Positions 9,469 to 19,434 of a stretch of DNA of 64,000 nucleotides are shown here, piece after piece (position 1 is the first letter of the stretch; every line of letters starts with the position of its first letter). The DNA lies in the NCBI RefSeq assembly GCF_042663885.1, contig NZ_JBHSXV010000001.1. One strand, written 5' to 3'. The position numbers were made by a program, and so were the translations under genes. Source of the stretch: Aquipuribacter hungaricus (GTDB taxonomy: Bacteria; Actinomycetota; Actinomycetes; Actinomycetales; JBBAYJ01). The notes below the pieces were generated by a model, which did not search any database, was not told the origin of the DNA, and saw only the letters and a list, made by a program, of their open reading frames with translations.

Positions 9469-10950
9469 GTGCCTGAGGACCCCGACGTCGAGAGCCCCGG
9501 CCTGCGCCTGCACGACAGCCTGACCCGCGAGACCGCGCCGCTGCGCCCGGTCGTCCCGGGGCAGGTCGGCATCTACGTCTGCGGGGCCACGCCGCAGTCC
9601 AGCCCCCACATCGGCCATGTCCGCGCGCAGGTGGTCTACGACGTCCTGCGCCGCTGGCTGCTGCACGCCGGCCTGCAGGTCACGCTGGTCCGGAACGTCA
9701 CCGACATCGACGACAAGATCCTCGCCAAGGCCGCCGAGCAGGGACGGCCGTGGTGGGCGCACGCCTACCGCTACGAGCGCGAGTTCACCGCCGCCTACGA
9801 CGCGCTGCGGATCCTGCCGCCGACGTACGAGCCCCGCGCGACCGGGCACGTCACCGAGATGGTCGAGCTCATGCAGCGGCTGCTCGACGCCGGTCACGCG
9901 TACCACGTCGAGGGTACGGCGGACCTGTACTTCGACGTCCGCTCCTTCGAGGCCTACGGCCGCCTCACCCGGCAGGGCGTCGGCGACCTCGCCCCGGCCG
10001 ACGACACCGACCCGGAGCTCGCCGGCCGCAAGCGCGACCCCCGCGACTTCGCGCTGTGGAAGTCCGCCAAGGAGGGCGAGCCGGCCACCGCGTCGTGGCC
10101 CACGCCGTGGGGCCGGGGCCGGCCGGGCTGGCACCTGGAGTGCTCCGCGATGGCCGGGCGCTACCTGGGTGCGGAGTTCGACGTCCACGGCGGCGGGCTC
10201 GACCTGCGCTTCCCCCACCACGAGAACGAGCTCGCGCAGTCCTCGGCGGCCGGCGACGCCTTCGCCCGGGTGTGGATGCACTCGGCCCTGGTCACCACCG
10301 CCGGGGAGAAGATGAGCAAGAGCCTGGGTAACACCCTCGGCGTGCAGCACCTGCTGCAGACCTACCGCCCCGAGGTGCTCCGCTACTACCTGGTCTCCGC
10401 GCACTACCGGAGCAACCTGGAGTTCTCGTCCACCTCGCTCACCGAGGCGACCGCGGCCTGGGAGCGGATCGACGGGTTCCTCCGCCGGGCGCGCGAGGTC
10501 GTCGGCGACGAGCAGGTCGACGGCGCCGGGGCGCCGGCCGGGCAGGTGTCTGCCGGGTTCGCCGCGGCGATGGACGACGACCTCTCCGTGCCCTCCGCGC
10601 TCGCCGCCCTGCACGGCGTCGTCCGCGAGGGCAACGTCGCCCTCGCCGCCGGCGACCGGGCGGCCGTGGCGGACGCCGCGCGCAGCGTGCTCGCGATGGC
10701 CACGGTGCTGGGGGTCGAGCCCGCCGCCTCCGCAGGCGCCGCCGACCGGAGCGCCGGGGTGCTCGACGCCCTGGTCACCGCGGAGCTCGACGCGCGCGCC
10801 GCGGCCCGCGCCGCGCGCGACTTCGCCACCGCCGACGCCGTCCGCGAGCGCCTGGCCTCGGTCGGCGTGGTCATCGAGGACACGTCCGAGGGGGCACGCT
10901 GGTCCCTGGCCGGAACTGCTCCGGCGACGAGCACCGAGGGAGACACCTGA
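9469..10950 (+). CDS. cysS: Cysteinyl-tRNA synthetase
   Basis: 493 residues. Class I signature HIGH (SSPHIGHVRAQVVYDVL), the zinc/cysteine-binding start YVCGATPQ, NVTDIDDKIL, FDVHGGGLDLRFPHHENE and GEKMSKSLGN (the KMSKS loop). It charges tRNA-Cys in the cytoplasm. Length and the C-terminal DALR-like helical domain distinguish it from the shorter MshC cysteine ligase of mycothiol synthesis, which shares the catalytic core. The start is a GTG. The stop overlaps the next start (TGATG), giving the conserved actinobacterial cysS-rlmB pair. Confidence 0.95.
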   Translation: MPEDPDVESPGLRLHDSLTRETAPLRPVVPGQVGIYVCGATPQSSPHIGHVRAQVVYDVLRRWLLHAGLQVTLVRNVTDIDDKILAKAAEQGRPWWAHAYRYEREFTAAYDALRILPPTYEPRATGHVTEMVELMQRLLDAGHAYHVEGTADLYFDVRSFEAYGRLTRQGVGDLAPADDTDPELAGRKRDPRDFALWKSAKEGEPATASWPTPWGRGRPGWHLECSAMAGRYLGAEFDVHGGGLDLRFPHHENELAQSSAAGDAFARVWMHSALVTTAGEKMSKSLGNTLGVQHLLQTYRPEVLRYYLVSAHYRSNLEFSSTSLTEATAAWERIDGFLRRAREVVGDEQVDGAGAPAGQVSAGFAAAMDDDLSVPSALAALHGVVREGNVALAAGDRAAVADAARSVLAMATVLGVEPAASAGAADRSAGVLDALVTAELDARAAARAARDFATADAVRERLASVGVVIEDTSEGARWSLAGTAPATSTEGDT

Positions 10951-11972
10951 TGGCGGGCAACGCCGGACGACGAGGCGCGGTGCGCCGCGGCAAGAAGGGC
11001 CCGAGCGTCGGCTCGGGCGGGCAGCGCCGCAAGGGGCTCGAGGGCCGCGGCCCGACCCCCAAGGCGGAGGACCGCCCGTCGCACCCCGCGAACGACCGCA
11101 AGATCGGCGCGCAGAAGGCGGCCGAGAAGGCTGAGCGCGACGCCCGGTCGGTCGCCGGCATGCGGAAGTCCCGCCCCGGCGGCGACGCGCGCCCCGGCGC
11201 CCGGCCCACGCGCCCCGGGACGCAGCGCCGCCGCGCCGGGACCGGCTCGGAGTACGTGGCCGGCCGCAACTCCGTCCTGGAGGCGCTCGTCGCCGGCGTG
11301 CCCGCCACCGCGCTGTACCTGCAGGACGGCCTGGACAACGACACGCGCGTCCGCGACGCCGTCCGCGCCGCCTCGGACAAGGGCATGTCCGTCCTGCCCG
11401 TGAGCAAGGGCGACCTCGACCGGCTCACCGACGGCGCCGTCCACCAGGGCGTCGCGCTGCAGATCCCGGCCTACGAGTACGCGCACCCGGACGACCTGCT
11501 CCAGGGCCGCAAGCGCAGCGACGTCGTCGTGGTCGCCCTCGACGGCGTCACCGACACCCGCAACCTCGGCGCTGTCGTCCGCTCGGCCGCCGCGTTCGGC
11601 GCGACCGGGGTCGTCGTGCCGTCCCGCCGCAGCGCCGGCATGACGGCGGGGGCGTGGAAGTCCAGCGCCGGCGCCGCGGTCCGCGTGCCGGTCGCCCGGG
11701 CCGCGAACCTGGCCCGTGCCCTGCAGGCCTACAAGGACGCCGGGCTCATGGTCGTCGGCCTCGACGCCGGCGGCGACGTCCAGCTGCCCGACCTCGACGT
11801 GGTCGGCACCGGCGTCTGCCTGGTCGTCGGCTCCGAGGGCGAGGGCCTGTCCCGCCTGGTCCGCGACCTCTGCGACACGGTGGTGTCCATCCCGATGAGC
11901 GGCGCCACGGAGTCCCTCAACGCCGGGGTCGCCGCCGGGATCGTGCTGTACGCGGTGGCCCAGCAGCGCTGA
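10950..11972 (+). CDS. rlmB: RlmB/TrmH-family 23S rRNA ribose methyltransferase
   Basis: 340 residues: a basic, disordered N-terminus (about 1-95), a substrate-binding domain from GSEYVAGRNSVLEAL, and the SpoU knot domain. The three SpoU motifs are LDGVTDTRNLGAVVRSAAAF, VVGSEGEGLSRLVRD and SIPMSGATESLNAGVAAGI. The family methylates the 2'-O of G2251 in 23S rRNA using S-adenosylmethionine. Coupled to cysS by a one-base overlap. Confidence 0.93.
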   Translation: MAGNAGRRGAVRRGKKGPSVGSGGQRRKGLEGRGPTPKAEDRPSHPANDRKIGAQKAAEKAERDARSVAGMRKSRPGGDARPGARPTRPGTQRRRAGTGSEYVAGRNSVLEALVAGVPATALYLQDGLDNDTRVRDAVRAASDKGMSVLPVSKGDLDRLTDGAVHQGVALQIPAYEYAHPDDLLQGRKRSDVVVVALDGVTDTRNLGAVVRSAAAFGATGVVVPSRRSAGMTAGAWKSSAGAAVRVPVARAANLARALQAYKDAGLMVVGLDAGGDVQLPDLDVVGTGVCLVVGSEGEGLSRLVRDLCDTVVSIPMSGATESLNAGVAAGIVLYAVAQQR

Positions 11973-11992
11973 GCCCGGCCTCAGCCTCCCGT

Positions 11993-12046
11993 GAGCGGGA
12001 ACCGGTGACCGGGACACGCCGGTCCGGTGGTCACCAGTGCCCGCTC
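11993..12046. terminator. Bidirectional hairpin between convergent genes
   Basis: Two nested perfect 7-bp stems, GAGCGGG/CCCGCTC (11993-11999 with 12040-12046) and GGTGACC/GGTCACC (12004-12010 with 12029-12035). They lie midway between the rlmB stop and the stop of the minus-strand SPFH gene. Confidence 0.6.
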
Positions 12047-12077
12047 GCCGTCCACACACCGGGGTGTGAGGCAGCGG

Positions 12078-12767
12078 TCAGGTGCTCGCCGTGAGCCCCT
12101 GCACCGGGGTGCCGAGGTGGACGACCACGCTCGCGCCCCCGCTCGCCGCAGCCTCGACGGTCCGGAGCTGGAGCAGTCCCGGGTTGTCCGCGAGGAGCCG
12201 GCCGGCGTTGGCGAGCGAGCGGAGCGCCGCCGTCTCGGCCCGCGCCCTCTCCACGGTGGCGCGGCCCTCGAGCTGCGCCGTGAGCGCCGCGACCGCTGCG
12301 CGCCGCACCTCGACCGGCACGACGACGTCGCGGACCACGACCTCCCGCACCTGCACGCCGACGTCGTGGCCCGCCGCCTGCACCGCCGGCACGAGGCGGG
12401 CGCCGGCCGCACCCCGCCCCGCGAGCAGCTCCTCGAGGGTGGACGCGGCCGCCCAGTCACGGACGGCGACCTGGACGGCCAGGCGCACCTCGTCGACCGG
12501 GTCGGCGCTCGCGTCGAGGTAGCGCACCGGGTCGACGACCTGCCACGTGAACGCCGCGGACACCTTGATGCCCGGGACGTCGGCGCTGGCGACCTCCTGG
12601 CCGGACACGACGACCACCGAGCGGCGCGAGTCCACCCGGACGACGTCCCGGCGCCACGGCCGCCACGCCATCGGCAGCCGGTGCCGCCCCGGCGCCAGGA
12701 CTCCCACCGTCGCCCCGTCTACCCTCAGGACGCCGAACGTCCCCGGGTCGATCGTCGTCGTGACCAT
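12078..12767 (-). CDS. SPFH/band-7 domain protein
   Basis: 229 residues from the ATG at 12767, which has an excellent GGAGGAGGAC ribosome site. The open frame continues upstream, but that part is low-complexity Arg/Pro/Gly with a pentanucleotide repeat. The fold reads as band-7: GTFGVLRVDGATVGVLAPGR, VVVVSGQEVASADVPGIKVSAAFTWQVVDPVRY, then a helical stretch ending in the charged segment TAQLEGRATVERARAETAALR. Such proteins are usually membrane-scaffold stomatins; this one lacks the usual N-terminal membrane hairpin, so the partner and location are unknown. Confidence 0.75.
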   Translation of the reverse strand: MVTTTIDPGTFGVLRVDGATVGVLAPGRHRLPMAWRPWRRDVVRVDSRRSVVVVSGQEVASADVPGIKVSAAFTWQVVDPVRYLDASADPVDEVRLAVQVAVRDWAAASTLEELLAGRGAAGARLVPAVQAAGHDVGVQVREVVVRDVVVPVEVRRAAVAALTAQLEGRATVERARAETAALRSLANAGRLLADNPGLLQLRTVEAAASGGASVVVHLGTPVQGLTAST

Positions 12768-12800
12768 GCCGTCCTCCTCCTGGGTCGTGTGCCTGCTCGC

Positions 12801-12830
12801 GTGCCGTGCCGTGCCGTGCCGTGCCGTGCC
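12801..12830. repeat. Pentanucleotide repeat (GTGCC)x6
   Basis: Six perfect tandem copies of GTGCC, 34 bp upstream of the SPFH start codon on the transcribed leader side. Confidence 0.85.
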
Positions 12831-12952
12831 GCTCCCGGTGGGCACCGGGGGTGCCGCCGGCCGCCGACCCGGTGCTCCTCGGCGGGGCCGCCCACCGGTG
12901 CCGGACGGTCGCAGGGCCGCGGTGCACCTGCCCCGGAGGGCAGGCCGACGAC

Positions 12953-13014
12953 CGGCGGCCGTGGGGAGTCGAACCCCGAGGCAACGCATGCCCGACCGCC
13001 AGAGGTCTGCCGCC
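12953..13014 (-). other. tRNA-like remnant upstream of the SPFH gene
   Basis: On the minus strand a 62-nt segment carries a near-consensus T-arm, GGGGTTCGACTCCCC (12977-12963). It also has a D-arm-like stem-loop (GACC/GGTC), an anticodon-like stem-loop with loop ATGCGTT, and outer strands GGCGGC and GCCGCC that could close an acceptor stem. It lacks the linkers, variable loop and length of a functional tRNA (at least 72 nt). It is best read as a decayed tRNA or tRNA-like element. Confidence 0.35.
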
Positions 13015-13134
13015 GGTGACACGCGGGACACCGCACGACGACCGTCGCCGACGCCGCTCCCGACGGCTCGCCGAGGCTAGGCCGTCGGTCACGCGCCCGT
13101 CGACGGGTTATCGCGCGGGCCCCGCGGTCCGCCG

Positions 13135-13239
13135 CAACGGCACCCTCCGTCCGAACCGTCCGGTAGCAACGGCACCCTGCGTCGGAACCGTCGCGCAGCA
13201 ACGGCACCCTGTGTCGGCTAGACCGTCGCAGGGTGCCGT
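13135..13239. repeat. 32-bp tandem repeat (three copies) ending in a hairpin
   Basis: Copies begin at 13135, 13167 and 13199, each starting CAACGGCACCCT and spaced exactly 32 bp. The third copy (13201-13211, ACGGCACCCTG) is followed by its perfect inverse at 13229-13239, forming an 11-bp stem with a 17-nt loop. The hairpin lies just past the stop of the minus-strand DUF4032 gene and could terminate it. Confidence 0.75.
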
Positions 13240-13266
13240 CGTGGCGGAACGAGAGGGGCAGCCCGG

Positions 13267-14511
13267 TCAGGTGACGATCGGGATGGGCTCCGTGTCGTCG
13301 CCGCCCAGCACGGCCTTCTCGTCGCGGCGCAGCGGCAGCTGGTCGGCGACGTAGCTGCGGACGGCCTGGTCGAGGCCGACGTCGTGCCCGGCGCTCTCGG
13401 ACAGGTACCAGCGGTGCTGGAGCACCTCGTGGAAGACCTCGGCCAGCTGCAGCTTGCCGCGCAGCGTCGGCGGGACCGCGCGGACGACCGGCTCGAAGAC
13501 GGTCGACAGCCAGGTGTGGGCGATGACCTCCTCGTCCTCGCCCTGCATGTCGTTCGCGGCGGCGTAGGAGTCCATGTCGTTGAGCAGCCGGCGCGCCTGG
13601 TTCTCCTCGACGTCCAGCCCGGTGAGGCGGATGAGGCGGCGGGTGTGGTGGCCCGCGTCGACGACCTTGGGCTGGATCTGCAGCGACGTCCCGGTGAAGT
13701 CGGTGGTGATCGCCAGCTCGCCGACGTCGAAGCCCAGGTCGTTGAGGCGGCGGATCCGTGCGTCCACGCGCCAGCGCTCGCCGAAGTCGAAGGACTCCGC
13801 GTCGGTCAGCTCGGCCCACAGGGTCTCGTAGCGCTCGACGATCCGGTTGCTCGCCGCGAGCGGGTCGAACTCGGCGTCGAGCAGCTCGCCGGCCTGCAGG
13901 TCGAACATCTCCCCGGCGATGTTCACCCGGGCCAGGTCGACGTCGTAGGCGCGCTGACCCGGCGACAGCTCGGCGTGCAGCTCGCCGGTCTCGGCGTCGA
14001 CCAGGTAGGCGGCGAACTCGCCGGCGTCGCGGCGGAAGAGGGTGTTCGACAGCGACACGTCGCCCCAGTAGAAGCCGGTCAGGTGCAGCCGGACGAGCAG
14101 CACCGCCAGGGCGTCGATGAGCCGGGTCGCGGTGTCCGGGCGCAGGGTCTGGCTGAACAGCGCCCGGTACGGCAGCGAGAACTGCAGGTGCCGGGTGATG
14201 AGGGCGGACTCGAGGTGCTCGCCGTCCTTGTCGTGGCGGCCGGAGACGACGGCGGTCGGCTCGACCGAGGGGACCGCGAGCCGGCGCAGGTTGCGGAGCA
14301 TGGCGTACTCGCGGCGCGCGATCGGCTCGGTGATCTCCTTGACCGCGTACACCTTGCCGGCGATCCGCACGAAGCGGACGACGTGCCGGCTGATCCCGCG
14401 GGGCAGGGCGTGCACCCGCTCCTCGGGCCAGTCCTCCAGCGGCAGCTCCCAGGGCAGGTCGAGCAGCCCGCTCTCGGGCGTCGTCGACGTGATCTGCAGG
14501 GAGGTGCTCAC
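13267..14511 (-). CDS. DUF4032 protein with lipopolysaccharide-kinase-like (InaA/RIO) fold
   Basis: 414 residues from a GTG at 14511. The N-terminal half resembles the Kdo/InaA kinase fold: a lysine strand VYAVKEITEPIARREYAML, a catalytic-loop-like segment GFYWGDVSLSNTLF (WGD in the place of HGD) and AYLVDAETGELH (VDAE in the DFG position). The C-terminal half matches the actinobacterial DUF4032 extension. The substrate is unknown. Monocistronic on the minus strand, with the 13201-13239 hairpin as probable terminator. The upstream frame to 14685 is Arg/Pro-rich and not included. Confidence 0.8.
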   Translation of the reverse strand: MSTSLQITSTTPESGLLDLPWELPLEDWPEERVHALPRGISRHVVRFVRIAGKVYAVKEITEPIARREYAMLRNLRRLAVPSVEPTAVVSGRHDKDGEHLESALITRHLQFSLPYRALFSQTLRPDTATRLIDALAVLLVRLHLTGFYWGDVSLSNTLFRRDAGEFAAYLVDAETGELHAELSPGQRAYDVDLARVNIAGEMFDLQAGELLDAEFDPLAASNRIVERYETLWAELTDAESFDFGERWRVDARIRRLNDLGFDVGELAITTDFTGTSLQIQPKVVDAGHHTRRLIRLTGLDVEENQARRLLNDMDSYAAANDMQGEDEEVIAHTWLSTVFEPVVRAVPPTLRGKLQLAEVFHEVLQHRWYLSESAGHDVGLDQAVRSYVADQLPLRRDEKAVLGGDDTEPIPIVT

Positions 14512-14549
14512 GGGGTCATCCTCTCGCGCCGGGCGTGGGGGGCGGCACG

Positions 14550-14585
14550 CCGACGGGCGCCCTGCAGGAGCAGGACGCCCGTCGG
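14550..14585 (-). terminator. Hairpin after the sugar-importer ATPase gene
   Basis: 10-bp perfect arms CCGACGGGCG (14550-14559) and CGCCCGTCGG (14576-14585), 15 bp past the stop of the upstream minus-strand ABC gene. Confidence 0.65.
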
Positions 14586-14599
14586 TCGAGCGGTGGTGC

Positions 14600-15736
<1,137 letters not shown>

Positions 15737-16038
15737 GAGCGGTGATCTCCTCCACCGGCAGGTACGTGCCGGACGATCCGTCGTGAAGGTGGTCCGGGTC
15801 CGGACCTCCGTGCCTGGCTGCCGTCGTCGTCGACGTGTGGCGGGCAGGTGCCCCGGCGCACGAGCGTGCCGGACGGCGGTGCCCGACGGGGCTGATCCTG
15901 CCGTACGACCGCCCGCCGGTCCACCGACCCCGCCCGTCCGGTGGCCCGAGGACGGCGGGTGTTGCGAAGGCGTAACGAACAGCGACCGGCCGCGCACGCC
16001 TGCTGGTCACCGTCACCCGGTCGGGCTAGGCAGGGACC
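15737..16038. other. Intergenic region between divergent transporter genes
   Basis: About 300 bp between the minus-strand ATPase gene and the plus-strand peptide-binding protein gene. It should carry two divergent promoters. No convincing operator, hairpin or small gene is seen. Confidence 0.5.
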
Positions 16039-17610
16039 ATGAGAGCTCCCCGCGCCCTGTCCCTGGCGGTCACCGCCTCCGGTCTCGCGCTGCTGCTCGC
16101 AGCCTGCAGCACCGGCGAGGGGGTGGACGCCGAGGGCCTGGACGAGGCCCCCGAGCCGTCCGCCTCCGCCGACGGCGCGGGCGGGGCCGCGGGCGAGGGC
16201 GTCCTCGTCGCCGCCCTGGCCAACACCCCCGACCAGTTCGACCCGCACGTCACCACGTCGCAGGCCAGCTTCCAGGTGCTGGAGAACGTCTACGACACCC
16301 TCGTCGTCCCCAGCGCCGAGGACCTCACCTTCGAGCCGTCGCTCGCGGAGTCGTGGACCACGAGCGAGGACGGCCTGCAGTGGGTGTTCACGCTGCGCGA
16401 GGGCGTGACCTTCCACGACGGCACCCCGCTGGACGCCGAGGACGTCGTCTACTCCTTCCGCCGGATCATCGACGAGGAGCTGAGCAACGCCTTCCGCTTC
16501 GCGACCGTGACCGCCGTCGAGGCGACCGGGCCGCTGGAGGTGACCATGACGCTGAGCGCGGAGACGCCGAACCTGCTCGCCAACGTGGGCGGCTTCAAGG
16601 GCATGGCGGTCGTGCCGAGCGAGTCGGCGGGGCTCGACCTGGCCACCCAGGCGGTCGGCACCGGCCCCTTCGAGCTGGTGTCGACGTCCGCCGGCGGCGC
16701 CGAGCTCACCGCCTACGACGGCTACTGGGGCGAGGCGCCGCAGGTGCAGGGCGTCGAGTACCGCTACGTCGCGGAGTCCGCGGCCGCGCTGACCGGCCTC
16801 GAGAACGGCGACGTCCACTGGACCGACAACGTGCCCGCCCAGTCGATCGAGGACCTCGCGGACACCGAGGGGATCGAGCTCGGCCGCACCGGCTCCACCG
16901 ACTACTACTACGCCGCGTTCAACCAGACCCGGCCGCCGTTCGACGACCCGGACGTGCGCCGTGCGGTGGCGCTGGCCGTGGACCGGGAGGCCGTCGCCGA
17001 GGCCGCGACCTTCGGTGCGGGCACCGTCAACCAGACCGCCGTGCCCGAGGGGTCGTTCTGGGCCAGCGGCTACGCGCCGTTCGAGACCGACGCCGCGGAG
17101 GCGGAGCAGCTGCTCGTGGACGCCGGCGCGGCCGACCTGGAGTTCGCCCTCATGGTCCCGGACTCCGACGAGCCGGCGGTTGCCGCGGCGCAGGTCATGG
17201 CCAGCCAGCTCGCCGAGGTCGGCGTGACGATGACGGTCGACACCGTGGAGACGGGGATCTTCCTCGACCGGCAGGGCCAGGGCGACTTCGACGCGTTCAG
17301 CTGGGCCTGGATCGGCAACATCGACCCGTTCGACTACTACCACGCCCAGCACATCACCGACGGGAGCTTCAACTTCCAGGGCTACAGCAACCCCGAGGTC
17401 GACGACCTGCTCACCCGGGCCGCCGCCGAGACCGACGAGGACGCCCGCAAGGACCTGTACGCCCAGGCCGAGCAGCTCGTCGTCGACGACGTCTCCTACC
17501 TGTTCCTCTTCAACCCCGACGTCGTCGAGGCCTGGAGCAGCTCGGTGACCGGCTACGAGGCGCGCCCGGACTCCGCGGTGAACTTCGAGACCGTCTCCCT
17601 GGACGGCTGA
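16039..17610 (+). CDS. Peptide/nickel-type ABC substrate-binding lipoprotein (SBP family 5)
   Basis: 523 residues. The lipoprotein signal MRAPRALSLAVTASGLALLL is followed by lipobox LAAC. The mature protein has the family 5 start VAALANTPDQFDPHVTTSQASFQVLENVYDTLV and the signature FEPSLAESWTTSEDGLQWVF...FHDGTPLDAEDVVYSF. It delivers oligopeptides or a similar ligand to the permeases that follow; the ligand cannot be read from sequence. First gene of a five-gene dpp/opp-type operon. Confidence 0.92.
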   Translation: MRAPRALSLAVTASGLALLLAACSTGEGVDAEGLDEAPEPSASADGAGGAAGEGVLVAALANTPDQFDPHVTTSQASFQVLENVYDTLVVPSAEDLTFEPSLAESWTTSEDGLQWVFTLREGVTFHDGTPLDAEDVVYSFRRIIDEELSNAFRFATVTAVEATGPLEVTMTLSAETPNLLANVGGFKGMAVVPSESAGLDLATQAVGTGPFELVSTSAGGAELTAYDGYWGEAPQVQGVEYRYVAESAAALTGLENGDVHWTDNVPAQSIEDLADTEGIELGRTGSTDYYYAAFNQTRPPFDDPDVRRAVALAVDREAVAEAATFGAGTVNQTAVPEGSFWASGYAPFETDAAEAEQLLVDAGAADLEFALMVPDSDEPAVAAAQVMASQLAEVGVTMTVDTVETGIFLDRQGQGDFDAFSWAWIGNIDPFDYYHAQHITDGSFNFQGYSNPEVDDLLTRAAAETDEDARKDLYAQAEQLVVDDVSYLFLFNPDVVEAWSSSVTGYEARPDSAVNFETVSLDG

Positions 17611-17620
17611 GCCCGCTCCC

Positions 17621-18562
17621 GTGGCGACCTACCTGGCCTCGCGGCTGGCGCAGGCCGCGGTCGTCCTGGCCGGGGTCGCCGTGCTCGTCTTCTCGATCCT
17701 CCAGCTCGTCCCCGGCGACCCCGTCCGGATCGCGCTGGGCACGCGCTACACCGAGGAGACGGGTGCGGCGCTGCGCGAGCGGGCCGGGCTCGACGAGCCG
17801 GTCCTCGTGCAGTTCGTGTCCTGGGCGGGCGCCGCGCTCACCGGCGACCTGGGGGTGAGCTTCCGCTCCGGGGAGCCGGTGACCGCCCTCATCCTCGAGC
17901 GGCTGCCGGCGACGGTCAGCCTGGCCGGGGTCGCGGTGCTCGTCGCCCTGCTCATCGCCGTGCCGCTGGGCACCCTGTCCGCGCTGCGCCCGCGCAGCGT
18001 CCTGGACGGGGTGGCCACGGTCGCCAGCCAGGCGGGGATCAGCGTCCCGGACTTCTGGCTGGGGATCATGCTCATCGTGTTCGTCGCCCCGGTCCTCTCG
18101 CTGCCGACCGGCGGCTACACGCCGCTGTCGGAGGACCCGGCGGGGTGGGCGCGCTCGGTGCTCCTGCCGGGCATCACGGTGGGCGTGACGAGCGGGGCGG
18201 TGCTCACCCGGTTCGTCCGGTCCTCGCTGCTCGAGGCCTCCGGCGCCGAGCACGTCCGCACGGCGCGGTCCAAGGGCCTGGCCCCGCCGACCGTGCTCGG
18301 CTGGCACGTGATGCGCAACGCCCTGCTGCCGTTCGTCACCGTCGTCGGCGTCCAGCTCGCCTACCTGCTGTCCGGGGTGGTCGTCGTCGAGATCGTCTTC
18401 AGCTACCCCGGCCTGGGCGAGCTGGCGCTGCAGGCGGTGCAGAGCCGCGACTTCCCGCTGCTGCAGGGGGCGGTGCTGCTGTTCGCGCTCGTGTTCCTCG
18501 TGGTCAACCTGCTCGTCGACCTGTCCTACGCCGTCCTCGACCCCCGCGTGGGCACCCGGTGA
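17621..18562 (+). CDS. DppB-type peptide ABC permease
   Basis: 313 residues, GTG start 10 bp after the binding-protein stop. Six helices, N-terminal MATYLASRLAQAAVVLAGVAVL, the DppB-specific periplasmic loop between the first two helices, and the EAA loop RTARSKGLAPPTVLGWHVMR. It forms the channel with the next gene product, with which it overlaps by 4 bp (GTGA). Confidence 0.92.
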   Translation: MATYLASRLAQAAVVLAGVAVLVFSILQLVPGDPVRIALGTRYTEETGAALRERAGLDEPVLVQFVSWAGAALTGDLGVSFRSGEPVTALILERLPATVSLAGVAVLVALLIAVPLGTLSALRPRSVLDGVATVASQAGISVPDFWLGIMLIVFVAPVLSLPTGGYTPLSEDPAGWARSVLLPGITVGVTSGAVLTRFVRSSLLEASGAEHVRTARSKGLAPPTVLGWHVMRNALLPFVTVVGVQLAYLLSGVVVVEIVFSYPGLGELALQAVQSRDFPLLQGAVLLFALVFLVVNLLVDLSYAVLDPRVGTR

Positions 18563-19434
18563 GCGGCGGCCGGCTGGCAGCCGCCCGGCGGACCCTGCTG
18601 GCGGTGCTCCGGCGCCCCGGCGGCGCGTTCGGGCTGCTCGTCGTCGCAGTCGTCACGGTCCTGGCGCTGCTGGACGACGTGCTCGTCCCCGGCGGGCCCA
18701 ACCAGGTCTCCGTCCCCGACCGGCTCATGGCGCCGTCGGCCTCGCACCCCTTCGGCACCGACGAGCTCGGCCGCGACGTGCTCGGCAGGGTCGTGCTCGG
18801 CGCCTCGGTGAGCCTGCAGGTCGGCCTGGTCGCGGTGGGGATCGCGCTCGTCGTCGGGGTCTCGGTCGGCCTGCTCGCGGGCTACCGCCGGGGCCCGCTC
18901 GACGCGGTGCTCATGCGCTGCATGGACGTGCTCTTCGCCTTCCCCGCGATCCTCATGGCCATCGCCGTGCTCGCCCTGCTCGGCCCCGGGACCCGCAACG
19001 CCATGATCGCGATCGGCATCGTCTACACGCCGATCTTCGCCCGGGTCACGCGGGCGGCCGTGCTGTCGGTGAGCGAGGAGGTCTACGTGCGCGCATCCCG
19101 TTCGGTCGGCGCCCCGGACAGCCGGATCATGCTGCTGCACGTGCTGCCCAACGCCGCGCCGCCGATCATCGTCCAGACCTCGGTGAGCCTGGCCTTCGCC
19201 ATCCTGTCCGAGGCGGCGCTGAGCTTCCTGGGCCTCGGCACCCGGCCGCCCGCGTCGTCGTGGGGGCTCATGCTGTCGGAGGGGCGGAGCTTCCTGGAGC
19301 AGGCGTGGTGGATGGCGTTCTTCCCCGGCGCGGCGATCTTCGTCACCGTGCTGGCGTTCAACCTGCTCGGCGACGCGCTGCGCGACGTGCTCGACCCCCG
19401 CCAGCGGACCCTCGTCCCGGCGGGTGCGGCATGA
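18559..19434 (+). CDS. DppC-type peptide ABC permease
   Basis: 291 residues from a GTG overlapping the previous stop. DppC hallmarks are SASHPFGTDELGRDVLGRVVLGA, EAA loop YVRASRSVGAPDSRIMLLHV and SEAALSFLGLGTRPPASSWG. It has five to six helices and ends TLVPAGAA. Overlaps the next gene by ATGA, indicating translational coupling. Confidence 0.93.
   Translation: MSGGRLAAARRTLLAVLRRPGGAFGLLVVAVVTVLALLDDVLVPGGPNQVSVPDRLMAPSASHPFGTDELGRDVLGRVVLGASVSLQVGLVAVGIALVVGVSVGLLAGYRRGPLDAVLMRCMDVLFAFPAILMAIAVLALLGPGTRNAMIAIGIVYTPIFARVTRAAVLSVSEEVYVRASRSVGAPDSRIMLLHVLPNAAPPIIVQTSVSLAFAILSEAALSFLGLGTRPPASSWGLMLSEGRSFLEQAWWMAFFPGAAIFVTVLAFNLLGDALRDVLDPRQRTLVPAGAA

Noticed and set aside
12953..13014. Functional tRNA gene on the minus strand
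   Set aside because: Too short (62 nt), missing linkers and variable loop, imperfect anticodon and acceptor stems.
12768..13031. Upstream extension of the SPFH protein to a 317-residue form
   Set aside because: The extra part translates the GTGCC repeat and Arg/Pro-rich sequence, while an ideal ribosome site precedes the ATG at 12767.
13135..13239. 32-bp repeats as a CRISPR array
   Set aside because: The units are contiguous with no unique spacers of regular length, only three copies, and no cas genes are near.
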